Assembly: GCA_017640725.1 (NCBI GenBank)
Contig: JAEPQB010000002.1
Location: 434,001-498,000, forward strand
Source: Kordiimonadaceae bacterium
Lineage (GTDB): Bacteria; Pseudomonadota; Alphaproteobacteria; Sphingomonadales; Kordiimonadaceae
Direction of reading: 5' to 3'
DNA length: 64,000 bases
The position numbers and the translations under genes were made by a program. This document shows positions 34,874 to 42,593 of this stretch, piece by piece. Each line of letters begins with the position of its first letter. The stretch's first letter is position 1. The notes beneath the pieces were generated by a model, which was not told where the DNA came from, did no database searches, and was given only the letters and a program-made list of their open reading frames with translations.

Positions 34874-35386
34874 TTAAGCGCTGCCCGCACACTCCAGCAT
34901 TGCACTCTCAATCGCCTGACCAGGCGATTGACCACCCCACATGACGAACTGGAAGACCGGATAGAAGCGTTCGCACTCCCCAAGCGCTGTTTCGATCATC
35001 GTAATTATGTGGTCTTCCCCGATAGCTCCCAACAACGGGTCGTTCGCCAGGCTCGCGTGTCTGTAAAGTAACGCTCCCTCTTCACCCCAAAACTCGAAAT
35101 GACCGATCCACATTCGCTCGTTTATCAGGCCAATGGCCTCATAGACATCTGCACGTTTATTTTCGGGAACCTTGAGGTCGAACATGCAGGCAAATTGCAA
35201 CGTTTTGAAGTCTTCCCGCCAGAAGACGCGAAACTGCAAATCAGTGTATTGGCCACTGATAAACATAGTTAATTCGTCATCGTTATGGCGTTCAACAGCC
35301 CAATCATTGGCGCCAGCCAACTCTTCAGCCATATCAACAGGATTGATGTTCAGTACGTCGGAATGTCCGGTGGTCAAGGTCGTCAT
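34874..35386 (-). CDS. YbjN domain-containing protein
   Basis: A 170-residue soluble protein. The YbjN domain (type III secretion chaperone-like fold) is recognisable through LQFRVFWREDFKTLQFACMFD, YEAIGLINERMWIGHFEFW, GALLYRHASL and FYPVFQFVMWGG. The start ATG has GAGGGGAAAC upstream. In alphaproteobacteria this gene is frequently next to proC, as here. Its biochemical role is unknown; E. coli YbjN has been tied to stress and motility phenotypes. Confidence 0.88.
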   Translation of the reverse strand: MTTLTTGHSDVLNINPVDMAEELAGANDWAVERHNDDELTMFISGQYTDLQFRVFWREDFKTLQFACMFDLKVPENKRADVYEAIGLINERMWIGHFEFWGEEGALLYRHASLANDPLLGAIGEDHIITMIETALGECERFYPVFQFVMWGGQSPGQAIESAMLECAGSA

Positions 35387-35732
35387 CTCGTTTCCCCTCT
35401 GAGATGGGCCGCCGGAGCAACAACCGGCGGGGAAGTTACGCCGGTAAAGGTCCTAGTCTTGTCTTACCAGATGCACGAAATCTGGCTCCTTGTATTTGAC
35501 TAAACACAAGATGTAGCGTGCCACTGTCTATGAGGTCAGGCAAGAAAGAATTACGATTTCTGTCAATTTTTCTGTGGATAACTTTTTACGCGCCGGACCA
35601 CATGCCAGAAAAAAGCGGGCCTAAACAGCCAGTTAGATTCCATCGTTGAAGCGATGGATCGCCATCAAAATCCAAGCAAAAATATTTCAAAAATTGCTGT
35701 TTTTACGTAGAGCGAAGATAGGCAAAGCCTGC
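35387..35732. other. Intergenic region with no recognised gene
   Basis: 346 bases. A GC stem-loop (ccgccgg 35409-35415 with ccggcgg 35424-35430) lies in the leader of the ybjN-like gene. The rest, becoming AT-rich towards 35700, shows no convincing gene, tRNA or repeat. Confidence 0.55.
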
Positions 35733-35972
35733 TTATTTGGACTTTAGCGCTTCAATTTCGGCGCGCAGGTCTTCATTTTCCATGCGAGCTTTTTCTGCCA
35801 TTTCACGCACGGTTTCAAATTCTTCGCGCGAAACAAGGTCCATGCCGGCGAGTTGCTTGTCAAACCAGGCGCGGAACATGCCTTCCATTTCGCCTTTTAC
35901 AGAGTGTGCGGCTCCAACGGCGCCTGTTGCCAGTTTGGCCATATCATCCATGAATTTGTTGTTCGACTGCAT
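35733..35972 (-). CDS. ubiK: UbiK family ubiquinone biosynthesis accessory factor
   Basis: A 79-residue protein from ATG 35970-35972, with GGAG upstream; a much longer frame extends leftwards of the start without support. The N-terminus is amphipathic (FMDDMAKLATGAVGAAHSVKGEMEGMFRAWF) and the C-terminus is a coiled coil (EEFETVREMAEKARMENEDLRAEIEALKSK, in parts). This is the BMFP/YqiC type. E. coli UbiK assists the aerobic Ubi complex at the membrane or lipid interface. It is divergent from lgt. Confidence 0.85.
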   Translation of the reverse strand: MQSNNKFMDDMAKLATGAVGAAHSVKGEMEGMFRAWFDKQLAGMDLVSREEFETVREMAEKARMENEDLRAEIEALKSK

Positions 35973-36143
35973 GGGTCTGCTCCTAGCATTTGATGACCAC
36001 CATATGGGGCAAAATTGTTGGCTCCGCAAGGGGCGATCTGCCGCATGTACCTGCAATGCACACCGGCGACAGCCTTCCGCTGGACAGGGGGGCATAAGCC
36101 CGTATGATGTCGAGCCATAACAGACCAGCCGAGGAACTGCCCT

Positions 36144-36971
36144 GTGTTTGACTTGCTTGCCATGAGTGTTATCAACCTGCCCGAATTTGATCCGGTTGCG
36201 GTTCAAATTGGGCCTGTGGCGATTCGCTGGTACTCGCTTGGGTACATAACCGGGCTTGCGTTTGTCTGGTGGTATGTCCGCAAACTTGCGGCACGACCGC
36301 AGGCAGCAATGACAGCGCAGCATATTGATGATTTCATTACCTGGGCCATGCTCGCCATTATTATCGGTGGCCGCCTTGGCTATGTTTTGTTCTACCGTCC
36401 CGACTATTATCTTGAGAACCCTGGCGACATTATCCGCATCTGGGATGGTGGCATGGCATTTCATGGCGGTTTGTTGGGCGTGATCCTGACCGTGATTTGG
36501 TATGTACGTAAAAACAAGCTGGACCTGATGCGAGTCGCTGATGTGCTTGCCCTCGTCAGCCCGTTTGGCATCGGTCTAGTGCGCATCACCAACTTTGTTA
36601 ATGGAGAATTATGGGGCCGCACAGCCGATGTGCCTTGGGCGATGGTTTTCCCAAAAGACATATCTGGACTGCCACGCCACCCAAGCCAGCTGTATGAGGC
36701 CTTCGCTGAAGGCTTGGTGCTGTTTTTAGTGCTTCAGTTTCTTTATCACAAAACCCGGCTTGCAAAAGATGCGCCTGGCGTGATCGCTGGTGTGTTTTTC
36801 GCAGGGTACGCGCTGGCGCGCTTTTTAATCGAGTTTGTGAGGGAACCGGATGCTCCCATTCTCCTAAGCCTCACCCGAGGCCAACTGCTCACCGTGCCTA
36901 TGTTCCTGTTTGCAGTCTGGTTGATCAGCAACGGGATCAAAGCCCGACGCGCGAAGCTTGCCAAAGCATGA
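36144..36971 (+). CDS. lgt: Prolipoprotein diacylglyceryl transferase
   Basis: A 275-residue inner-membrane enzyme that transfers diacylglycerol from phosphatidylglycerol to the lipobox cysteine of prelipoproteins. GTG 36144 with GAGGAA upstream is chosen; ATG 36162 is possible. Seven hydrophobic helices and family motifs are visible: RWYSLGYITG, GGRLGYVLFYRP, MAFHGGLLGV (essential His), and RITNFVNGELWGR (Lgt signature Asn/Glu/Arg). It overlaps midA by ATGA. The window holds clients with lipoboxes at 27951 and 44821. Confidence 0.96.
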   Translation: MFDLLAMSVINLPEFDPVAVQIGPVAIRWYSLGYITGLAFVWWYVRKLAARPQAAMTAQHIDDFITWAMLAIIIGGRLGYVLFYRPDYYLENPGDIIRIWDGGMAFHGGLLGVILTVIWYVRKNKLDLMRVADVLALVSPFGIGLVRITNFVNGELWGRTADVPWAMVFPKDISGLPRHPSQLYEAFAEGLVLFLVLQFLYHKTRLAKDAPGVIAGVFFAGYALARFLIEFVREPDAPILLSLTRGQLLTVPMFLFAVWLISNGIKARRAKLAKA

Positions 36972-38032
36972 GTGCTCTAAAGCAATTCCTGATCAAACGC
37001 ATTGAAGCTACGGGGCCCATCACGCTCGCCACTTATATGGCCGAATGTCTGATGCATCCAGTGTATGGCTACTATCAAAAAGAACGTGTTTTTGGCACGG
37101 AGGGCGATTTCACAACCGCGCCTGAAGTCAGCCAGATGTTCGGAGAGATGATGGGGCTTTGGCTCGCCGATCGCTGGATCAAGATGGGCCGCCCAGACAC
37201 ACTAAACCTTGTCGAACTAGGGCCGGGTCGCGGCACATTGATGGCAGACCTTTTGCGCGCAACCTCGCCGGTTGAAGAATTTATGGATGCGATCAGCGTA
37301 CATTTTGTTGAAACCAGCACGCAGCTCCGTGCCGCCCAGGCCAACAGTGTGCCGGACGCCCGTTGGCACGACACATTTGCGGAGGTGCCTGAAGGCCCCA
37401 TGCTGTTGGTCGCGAACGAATTTTTCGATGCCCTGCCCATTCACCAATATGAGAAACGGGACGGCGCATGGTTTGAGCGTATGGTGGGCGCCGACGGTGA
37501 TGTGCTCGGTTTCATGCTTGGTCCCACTGGTGCACAGTTTGCCCTGGTGGCGGATGAAATGAAGGATGCGCCCGACGGAAGCATTCTCGAGGTCTGCCCT
37601 TCTGCACTTTCCATCACCGGCGAAATTTCAGACCGCCTCAATCAGTTTGGCGGCGCTGCCCTCCTCATTGATTATGGCTATCGTAAATCATCGCACGGCG
37701 ACAGTTTTCAAGCCCTGCAAAAACATAAGTTTGTTGACCCTTTTGACGAGCCTGGCGCCGCTGACCTTACGGCCCATGTGAATTTCGGCATGTTAAAAAC
37801 TGCCGCCATACAAAAAGGCACAAAAGTATTTGGGCCAACAATGCAGGGCATGTTCCTGATGGCAATTGGACTAGGTGCCAGAGCACAGGTTTTGGCGGGC
37901 GCGGGTGACGAAGCCCACCAGCATAAAATTCTGGCTGATCTAAAGCGCTTAACCGCGCCGGATGAAATGGGCAATCTGTTCAAAGTGCTGGCGCTTCAGG
38001 CTCATGGTCTGGATGCCCCGCCAGGCTTTTAG
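36968..38032 (+). CDS. MidA/NDUFAF7-type SAM-dependent methyltransferase
   Basis: A 354-residue class I methyltransferase whose ATG overlaps the lgt stop (ATGA). The SAM site is LVELGPGRGTLMADLL, and other family blocks are GYYQKERVFGTEGDFTTAPE split over residues 33-55, NEFFDALPIHQ and LLIDYGY. The mitochondrial homologue NDUFAF7 dimethylates an arginine of complex I subunit NDUFS2, and the bacterial target is probably NuoD/NuoCD. In many alphaproteobacteria pgeF follows directly; here three minus-strand genes intervene. Confidence 0.93.
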   Translation: MSALKQFLIKRIEATGPITLATYMAECLMHPVYGYYQKERVFGTEGDFTTAPEVSQMFGEMMGLWLADRWIKMGRPDTLNLVELGPGRGTLMADLLRATSPVEEFMDAISVHFVETSTQLRAAQANSVPDARWHDTFAEVPEGPMLLVANEFFDALPIHQYEKRDGAWFERMVGADGDVLGFMLGPTGAQFALVADEMKDAPDGSILEVCPSALSITGEISDRLNQFGGAALLIDYGYRKSSHGDSFQALQKHKFVDPFDEPGAADLTAHVNFGMLKTAAIQKGTKVFGPTMQGMFLMAIGLGARAQVLAGAGDEAHQHKILADLKRLTAPDEMGNLFKVLALQAHGLDAPPGF

Positions 38033-38033
38033 G

Positions 38034-38639
38034 TCAGCCTTTTTCATAAAGCGACGTGAGGACTTCCGGATCGGCCGGCTTGCTGTCGATACGCGCAGGC
38101 TGACCAGCAGGCAGACCAAAACCCACATCGATGTATAGTGTTTGAAAGCAGTCCGCAGAAATCAAGATAGTGTCGCTCGCATCATCCACCCGAAATACTG
38201 CTGTGGCTTTATTGAGGGTAAGCAGCAGAGTTTGACCATCCGGCCCAATAATCGGCAGCAACATCGCGCGCGCCAGGCGATTGGTGCCGTTTAAAAACCG
38301 CGTAGAAAACTGCATAACGCCGGCACACGGTGTCGAAAAAAGCGAATTCCACCACAGCTCCCCAGCGTCGCGCACGCTTGGACAAACCAAGTCCAACCAG
38401 TTTATGTCGCTGCCCTGAAACTTAACGCGCTCCACAACACTGCTGCCGATCAGGCGCGAACGCAGATCAGTAGGCGAATGAAGCTCGTACATTAAAAGGT
38501 CAGCGGCAAAGGGGGCGAAATCCTGAAGCTTCACATCAGACCGATGAGGTATTTTACCGTTCGCACGTAAGTCATCCCACGCCTGGAAAAAGGCGGAGAA
38601 AAACGGATCCTCCAACAGACTGGTGAAATCACTATTCAT
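38034..38639 (-). CDS. PAS_5-type PAS domain protein, array member A
   Basis: A 201-residue soluble protein made of one PAS-like domain. Shared family blocks with its two neighbours are FFQAWDDLRANGKIPHRSD, DLRSRLIGSSVVERV, GELWWNSLF, PCAGVMQFSTRFLNGT, MLLPIIG and DVGFGLPAG. No output domain is attached. It is convergent with midA, whose stop lies 1 base away. PAS_5 proteins are common in alphaproteobacteria, with unknown signal; Caulobacter relatives have been linked to polar or cyclic-di-GMP biology, a link I cannot test here. Confidence 0.8.
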   Translation of the reverse strand: MNSDFTSLLEDPFFSAFFQAWDDLRANGKIPHRSDVKLQDFAPFAADLLMYELHSPTDLRSRLIGSSVVERVKFQGSDINWLDLVCPSVRDAGELWWNSLFSTPCAGVMQFSTRFLNGTNRLARAMLLPIIGPDGQTLLLTLNKATAVFRVDDASDTILISADCFQTLYIDVGFGLPAGQPARIDSKPADPEVLTSLYEKG

Positions 38640-38784
38640 GAAAGAAGGCTAATCAACTTCACTGAACCACAAAACCTATTGCGACGCCCCCCGGTCGTAC
38701 ACAAAACAACATTAACGCAATCATTCTGGTGCGTCAGGTGTAATTTGTATTTTCAGCGACCGGACGACGCACCGAACCAAAAGC

Positions 38785-39360
38785 TTACTTTTTGCGCGGT
38801 TTATAGGGCCAGTAAGCCGGTGGGTTGTCTGGCAGGCCGAATCCGATGTCAAAATAGTGGCCAACCACATAATCATTGGCGACGAGCACATGTTCCATTG
38901 GCTTTTGCACCCGGATAATGGTGCCGATGTCGTGCAGGGCCAAAATCATGTCGCGTTCTGTAGCTGTCTTTATCGGCAGCAACAGTGTCATTACCTCCCG
39001 CACCGCACCGTCAGGGTAAGCCATGGAAAAGTCCATCAAACCGCCGCAAGGTTGATCAAACAACTCATTCCACCATAGTTCCGCGTCATCAAGCGTATCT
39101 TTCACAAAAAAGTCGAAAAGATTGACCTCGGGTCCAATGTTGTCGACCCGTTCGGAGACTTGACTGCCCGTAAGGCGATATCGAAGGTCGCGACGTCCCT
39201 TGCGTTGATAAATCACAAGGTTCTCGGCAAACCCCGCAAAGGCGCGCAGTTCGATCCGGTGACGAAACGGGATATCGTCATCATCACGCGCATTTTGCCA
39301 CGTCTGCAGGAAAGATTTGAACGGCTCTCTGGCCAGTAAATGTGTGACGCTTTCGTGCAT
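38785..39360 (-). CDS. PAS_5-type PAS domain protein, array member B
   Basis: A 191-residue single-domain paralogue of members A and C. Common blocks: FLQTWQNARDDDDIPFRHR, DLRYRLTGSQVSERVDNIG, AELWWNELFDQPCGGLMDFS, LLLPIKT and YFDIGFGLPD. The C-terminus ends in a basic KPRKK tail that the others lack. The spacers to A (145 bases) and C (56 bases) suggest partly independent expression. Function unknown. Confidence 0.8.
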   Translation of the reverse strand: MHESVTHLLAREPFKSFLQTWQNARDDDDIPFRHRIELRAFAGFAENLVIYQRKGRRDLRYRLTGSQVSERVDNIGPEVNLFDFFVKDTLDDAELWWNELFDQPCGGLMDFSMAYPDGAVREVMTLLLPIKTATERDMILALHDIGTIIRVQKPMEHVLVANDYVVGHYFDIGFGLPDNPPAYWPYKPRKK

Positions 39361-39416
39361 GTACTGTTAACCTGCGCCCCAATCGCGCCGACGTTTTACA
39401 CCGCTTTCAGTGAAGT

Positions 39417-40022
39417 TCAAGCTGTTTTGTGGTCAGTATCCTTTACCACTCCGCCACTTTTTTCTTTGGCTACCAAAGTTTGCGATCCCTCCGGCAATCC
39501 AAAGCCAATATCGAAGTAATGCCCCACTGCATATTTTTCACCGAATTGCGGGGCAGCACAAGGGTCACCAATGTCAATGATGTCCATCATATGATTGCGC
39601 GCGAGCAAAAGCGTTTCGCCGCGCTCTGAGATGATGGGAAGAGCGAGCGCGATCCCGGCTCTTGTTGTGCCGTTACTGAAACGGGTGGAAAATTCCATCA
39701 AACCACCGCACGGTTTGTCCATGACAACGTTCCACCAAACTTCACAGGCCTCATGAACTTCGGGCACAAAATGATCAAACAGGTTTACTTCAACGCCCAG
39801 ATTATCCACGCGCTCGGCAACGCCGCTACCGGTTAAACGATACCGGAGATCGCGGCGTCCGCGCCTTTCGTAAATCACTAGGTTGTCCAGATGATCAACA
39901 AAATTCCTGAGATGAATGTCTTGCCTGGACGGCAAGCTCCCCGATGCCCGAACAGCCTCCCACGCCCGCTGAAAGGAAGCGAAGGGTTCTCCTGCCAGAG
40001 TGGTGGTTAAAAATTCTTGCAT
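39417..40022 (-). CDS. PAS_5-type PAS domain protein, array member C
   Basis: A 201-residue paralogue. ATG 40020-40022, with GAGG upstream, is chosen over a start at 40082. It aligns with B almost throughout: FQRAWEAVRASGSLPSRQD, DLRYRLTGSGVAERVDNLG, CEVWWNVVMDKPCGGLMEFS, LALPIIS and YFDIGFGLPEG. It is divergent from pgeF, whose start is about 105 bases away. Probably it heads the three-gene set. Confidence 0.8.
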   Translation of the reverse strand: MQEFLTTTLAGEPFASFQRAWEAVRASGSLPSRQDIHLRNFVDHLDNLVIYERRGRRDLRYRLTGSGVAERVDNLGVEVNLFDHFVPEVHEACEVWWNVVMDKPCGGLMEFSTRFSNGTTRAGIALALPIISERGETLLLARNHMMDIIDIGDPCAAPQFGEKYAVGHYFDIGFGLPEGSQTLVAKEKSGGVVKDTDHKTA

Positions 40023-40126
40023 ACTGCCTCGTTTTTGCAGCTTTAGAGTAACCAGTTGCCGTTGCAGTTGCAATTCCGACAATCGAATTGCGTTGATTTC
40101 CGACAGCAGAGAGGCAAACTGGTCCC

Positions 40127-40891
40127 ATGACCAATCATCTCAAGTTCCCAGAGGTATTTTCCAACCCTCATGCTTTTCTTTCGAAAAGCGGCGGCGTGTC
40201 GACTGGACTATACCAAAGCCTGAATTGCGGCACCGGTTCCGACGATGATCCGGACCTTATTTTGGAAAACCGTCGAATTGCGGCGGAGGTTGTTTCCGCT
40301 CGCCGCGACACATCGATCGTGAGTTGCTATCAAATTCACAGTGCAACCGCGCTGGAAGTGACCGACGACTGGTGCGCTGACCGACCAAAAGCCGATGCCA
40401 TGGTGACCAGCAAACCAGGAATTATTCTGGGCATACTAACTGCGGACTGTACACCGGTGCTGTTTGAGGACAAATCGGCCGGAGTTGTAGGTGCCGCCCA
40501 TGCCGGCTGGAAAGGTGCGCACGCCGGGGTGATCGAAAGCACAGTCGCCCTAATGGAAAAGCTCGGTGCGTCACGCGCAAACATTGCGGCGGCTATCGGC
40601 CCAACGATTGCTCAACCAAGCTATGAGGTTGGCCTTGACTTCGAAGCAATGTTCCTGAAACTCTCTGGCGACTACAGCCGGTTCTTTAAACCTGGGGTCG
40701 ACGACGAGCATAGACAGTTCGACCTTCCGGCTTTTGTTCGCCATCAATTGAAGGCATCCAGCGTTGGAACAGTGCATGACTGTGCACTGGACACCTACGC
40801 CAGCGACCATCATTTTTCGTTCCGGCGCACCACCCACAGGGGTGAACCCGATTATGGCCGTCAACTGTCTGGCATCATGCTGCGTGGTTAA
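40127..40891 (+). CDS. pgeF: Peptidoglycan editing factor PgeF (YfiH/LACC1 family)
   Basis: A 254-residue member of the multicopper-polyphenol-oxidase-like YfiH family. PgeF removes misincorporated L-Ser-containing UDP-MurNAc intermediates. The metal/active site is visible: VVSCYQIHSATAL (His), ILTADCTPVLFEDK (Cys) and VVGAAHAGWKGAHAG (His). The C-terminal RRTTHRGEPDYGRQLSGIML block is typical. The ATG at 40127 has only a distant GAGAGG. It belongs functionally with lgt and midA but is separated by the PAS array. Confidence 0.93.
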   Translation: MTNHLKFPEVFSNPHAFLSKSGGVSTGLYQSLNCGTGSDDDPDLILENRRIAAEVVSARRDTSIVSCYQIHSATALEVTDDWCADRPKADAMVTSKPGIILGILTADCTPVLFEDKSAGVVGAAHAGWKGAHAGVIESTVALMEKLGASRANIAAAIGPTIAQPSYEVGLDFEAMFLKLSGDYSRFFKPGVDDEHRQFDLPAFVRHQLKASSVGTVHDCALDTYASDHHFSFRRTTHRGEPDYGRQLSGIMLRG

Positions 40892-41105
40892 ATTAAGTGA
40901 GAGATACAGGTATCGATTCGGCGCTCTCCCTCAAATTTGCACCCAACTTTCAGCAAATATGCCGCTGATTCATTGCCCAAATCTGCTCCAAAAAGGGAAT
41001 CTTGCTGAAAGATGACACAAAGAGGACTGCTTCCTTTACAGCACAAGAACACGCTGCTAAAGGTCCGGTCAAACAGGGTCAATCTTCATCACCGTGGAGG
41101 CCAAA

Positions 41106-42044
41106 ATGGGCATGAAGATTTTATCAGGGAACGCCAATCCGGAACTCGCTGAGGCGATCGGGGCATACCTCAACATTCCTCTGGCAAAAGCAGCAGTGAA
41201 GCGCTTTTCTGACCAGGAAGTTTTTGTGGAAATCCATGAAAACGTGCGCGGTGAGGATGTGTTCCTCGTTCAGCCGACAAACTTTCCTGCCAATGACCAT
41301 ATGATGGAACTCTTGGTGTGCATCGACGCGCTCCGCCGTGCCTCTGCGCGCCGCATTACAGCGGTTATCCCCTACTTTGGATATGCGCGCCAAGATCGGA
41401 AACCTGGCCCTCGCACACCGATCTCAGCCAAGCTTGTTGCTAATCTGATCACAACTGCGGGCGCTGACAGGGTGTTAACGATGGATCTGCACGCGGGTCA
41501 GATCCAGGGCTTTTTCGACATCCCAACGGACAATTTGTACGCCATGCCCGTGCTGGTTCGGGACCTGAAAGAAAAGTATGCCGGTCGCCAGCTGACAATC
41601 GTTTCGCCTGACGTTGGCGGTGTGGTTCGTGCGCGCGCATACGCGAAACGCATGGATGCCCCAATTGCTATCATTGATAAACGCCGCGAACGTGCGGGCG
41701 TCTCTGAAGTAATGCATCTGGTTGGTGAGGTTGCGGGAACAGACTGTGTGCTTGTTGATGACATCGTCGATAGTGCAGGTACGCTTTGCAACGCAGCACA
41801 AGCGCTGATGGATGCAGGCGCCAAGTCTGTATCGGCTTATGTAGCGCACGGCGTTTTGTCGGGCCCGGCATATGATCGCATCAACAATAGCGTGATGGAC
41901 GAAGTGGTGATCACGGACAGCATCCGTCCAACACAGGATGCCAAAGACAGCCCGAAAATCCGGCCTGTCACTGTGGCACCTTTGCTTGCGGAAGCCATGA
42001 ACCGGATCGCTCACGAAACAAGCGTATCAAGCTTGTTCGACTAA
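41106..42044 (+). CDS. prs: Ribose-phosphate pyrophosphokinase
   Basis: A 312-residue enzyme that makes PRPP from ribose 5-phosphate and ATP for nucleotide, His and Trp synthesis. ATG 41106 has GGAGG directly upstream; a GTG at 41094 would overlap this site. Conserved motifs: [54 protein letters not shown] and the PRPP loop [18 protein letters not shown]. Length and motifs indicate a fully functional class I enzyme. Confidence 0.97.
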   Translation: MGMKILSGNANPELAEAIGAYLNIPLAKAAVKRFSDQEVFVEIHENVRGEDVFLVQPTNFPANDHMMELLVCIDALRRASARRITAVIPYFGYARQDRKPGPRTPISAKLVANLITTAGADRVLTMDLHAGQIQGFFDIPTDNLYAMPVLVRDLKEKYAGRQLTIVSPDVGGVVRARAYAKRMDAPIAIIDKRRERAGVSEVMHLVGEVAGTDCVLVDDIVDSAGTLCNAAQALMDAGAKSVSAYVAHGVLSGPAYDRINNSVMDEVVITDSIRPTQDAKDSPKIRPVTVAPLLAEAMNRIAHETSVSSLFD

Positions 42045-42048
42045 TCGG

Positions 42049-42582
42049 CTAAAGCATCCGTTTCAATATCCGTTTCTTGCCAACCAGCTGGTGAAACAGC
42101 ACGGCACCCATGTGCAGTGCGAACAGGCTGGCGAGCGCGTACCAAGCGGCCACATGCCAGCCTTCCCAATAGTGATGCAGCGCCATGTCACGCTCATAAG
42201 GTGTGGGTATGGCAAAAAGCCCAAAGAAGGGCACATCCCAGCCCACCGTCATCAGTGAAAGAGAGCCTGAGATAACCTGCGCAGCGATGACGGCATAAAA
42301 AGCCCAGTGCACCAGTTTGGACAACACAACTTGCCATTTGATGTCGCTAAGTGGCCGAGGGCCCGGCTGGCACAGCTTCCAGCCAAAACGAACCAAAAGC
42401 AGCATGAAGGCCAGCACACCACTGGAGGCATGCAACCGGATCAGCTCTGACTTGGCGTCTCCGCGTGGCATGCCACTCAAGTACAAGCCAAGCGCCACCA
42501 GTGAAATGATGAGAAGCGCCATGCCCCAATGCAGGGCCTTGGCAGGCCAGCCGTAGCTGGCCTCATTGTTTTGAGTTGCCAT
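42049..42582 (-). CDS. Cytochrome b561 family protein
   Basis: A 177-residue inner-membrane dihaem cytochrome with four helices. Candidate haem histidines are in KALHWGMALL, IRLHASSGVL, KLVHWAFYAV and FALHMGAVLFHQL. It transfers electrons from ubiquinol to periplasmic acceptors such as superoxide. It lies 11 bases downstream of the TonB-dependent receptor gene on the same strand, so it is probably cotranscribed and may take part in iron or haem reduction. Convergent with prs (4-base gap). Confidence 0.92.
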   Translation of the reverse strand: MATQNNEASYGWPAKALHWGMALLIISLVALGLYLSGMPRGDAKSELIRLHASSGVLAFMLLLVRFGWKLCQPGPRPLSDIKWQVVLSKLVHWAFYAVIAAQVISGSLSLMTVGWDVPFFGLFAIPTPYERDMALHHYWEGWHVAAWYALASLFALHMGAVLFHQLVGKKRILKRML

Positions 42583-42593
42583 GGTAAGTTTCC

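Noticed and set aside
35973-36464. A long upstream extension of the UbiK reading frame
   Set aside because: It crosses the lgt start on the other strand and lacks family similarity; the 79-residue product with GGAG ahead of its ATG matches UbiK length.
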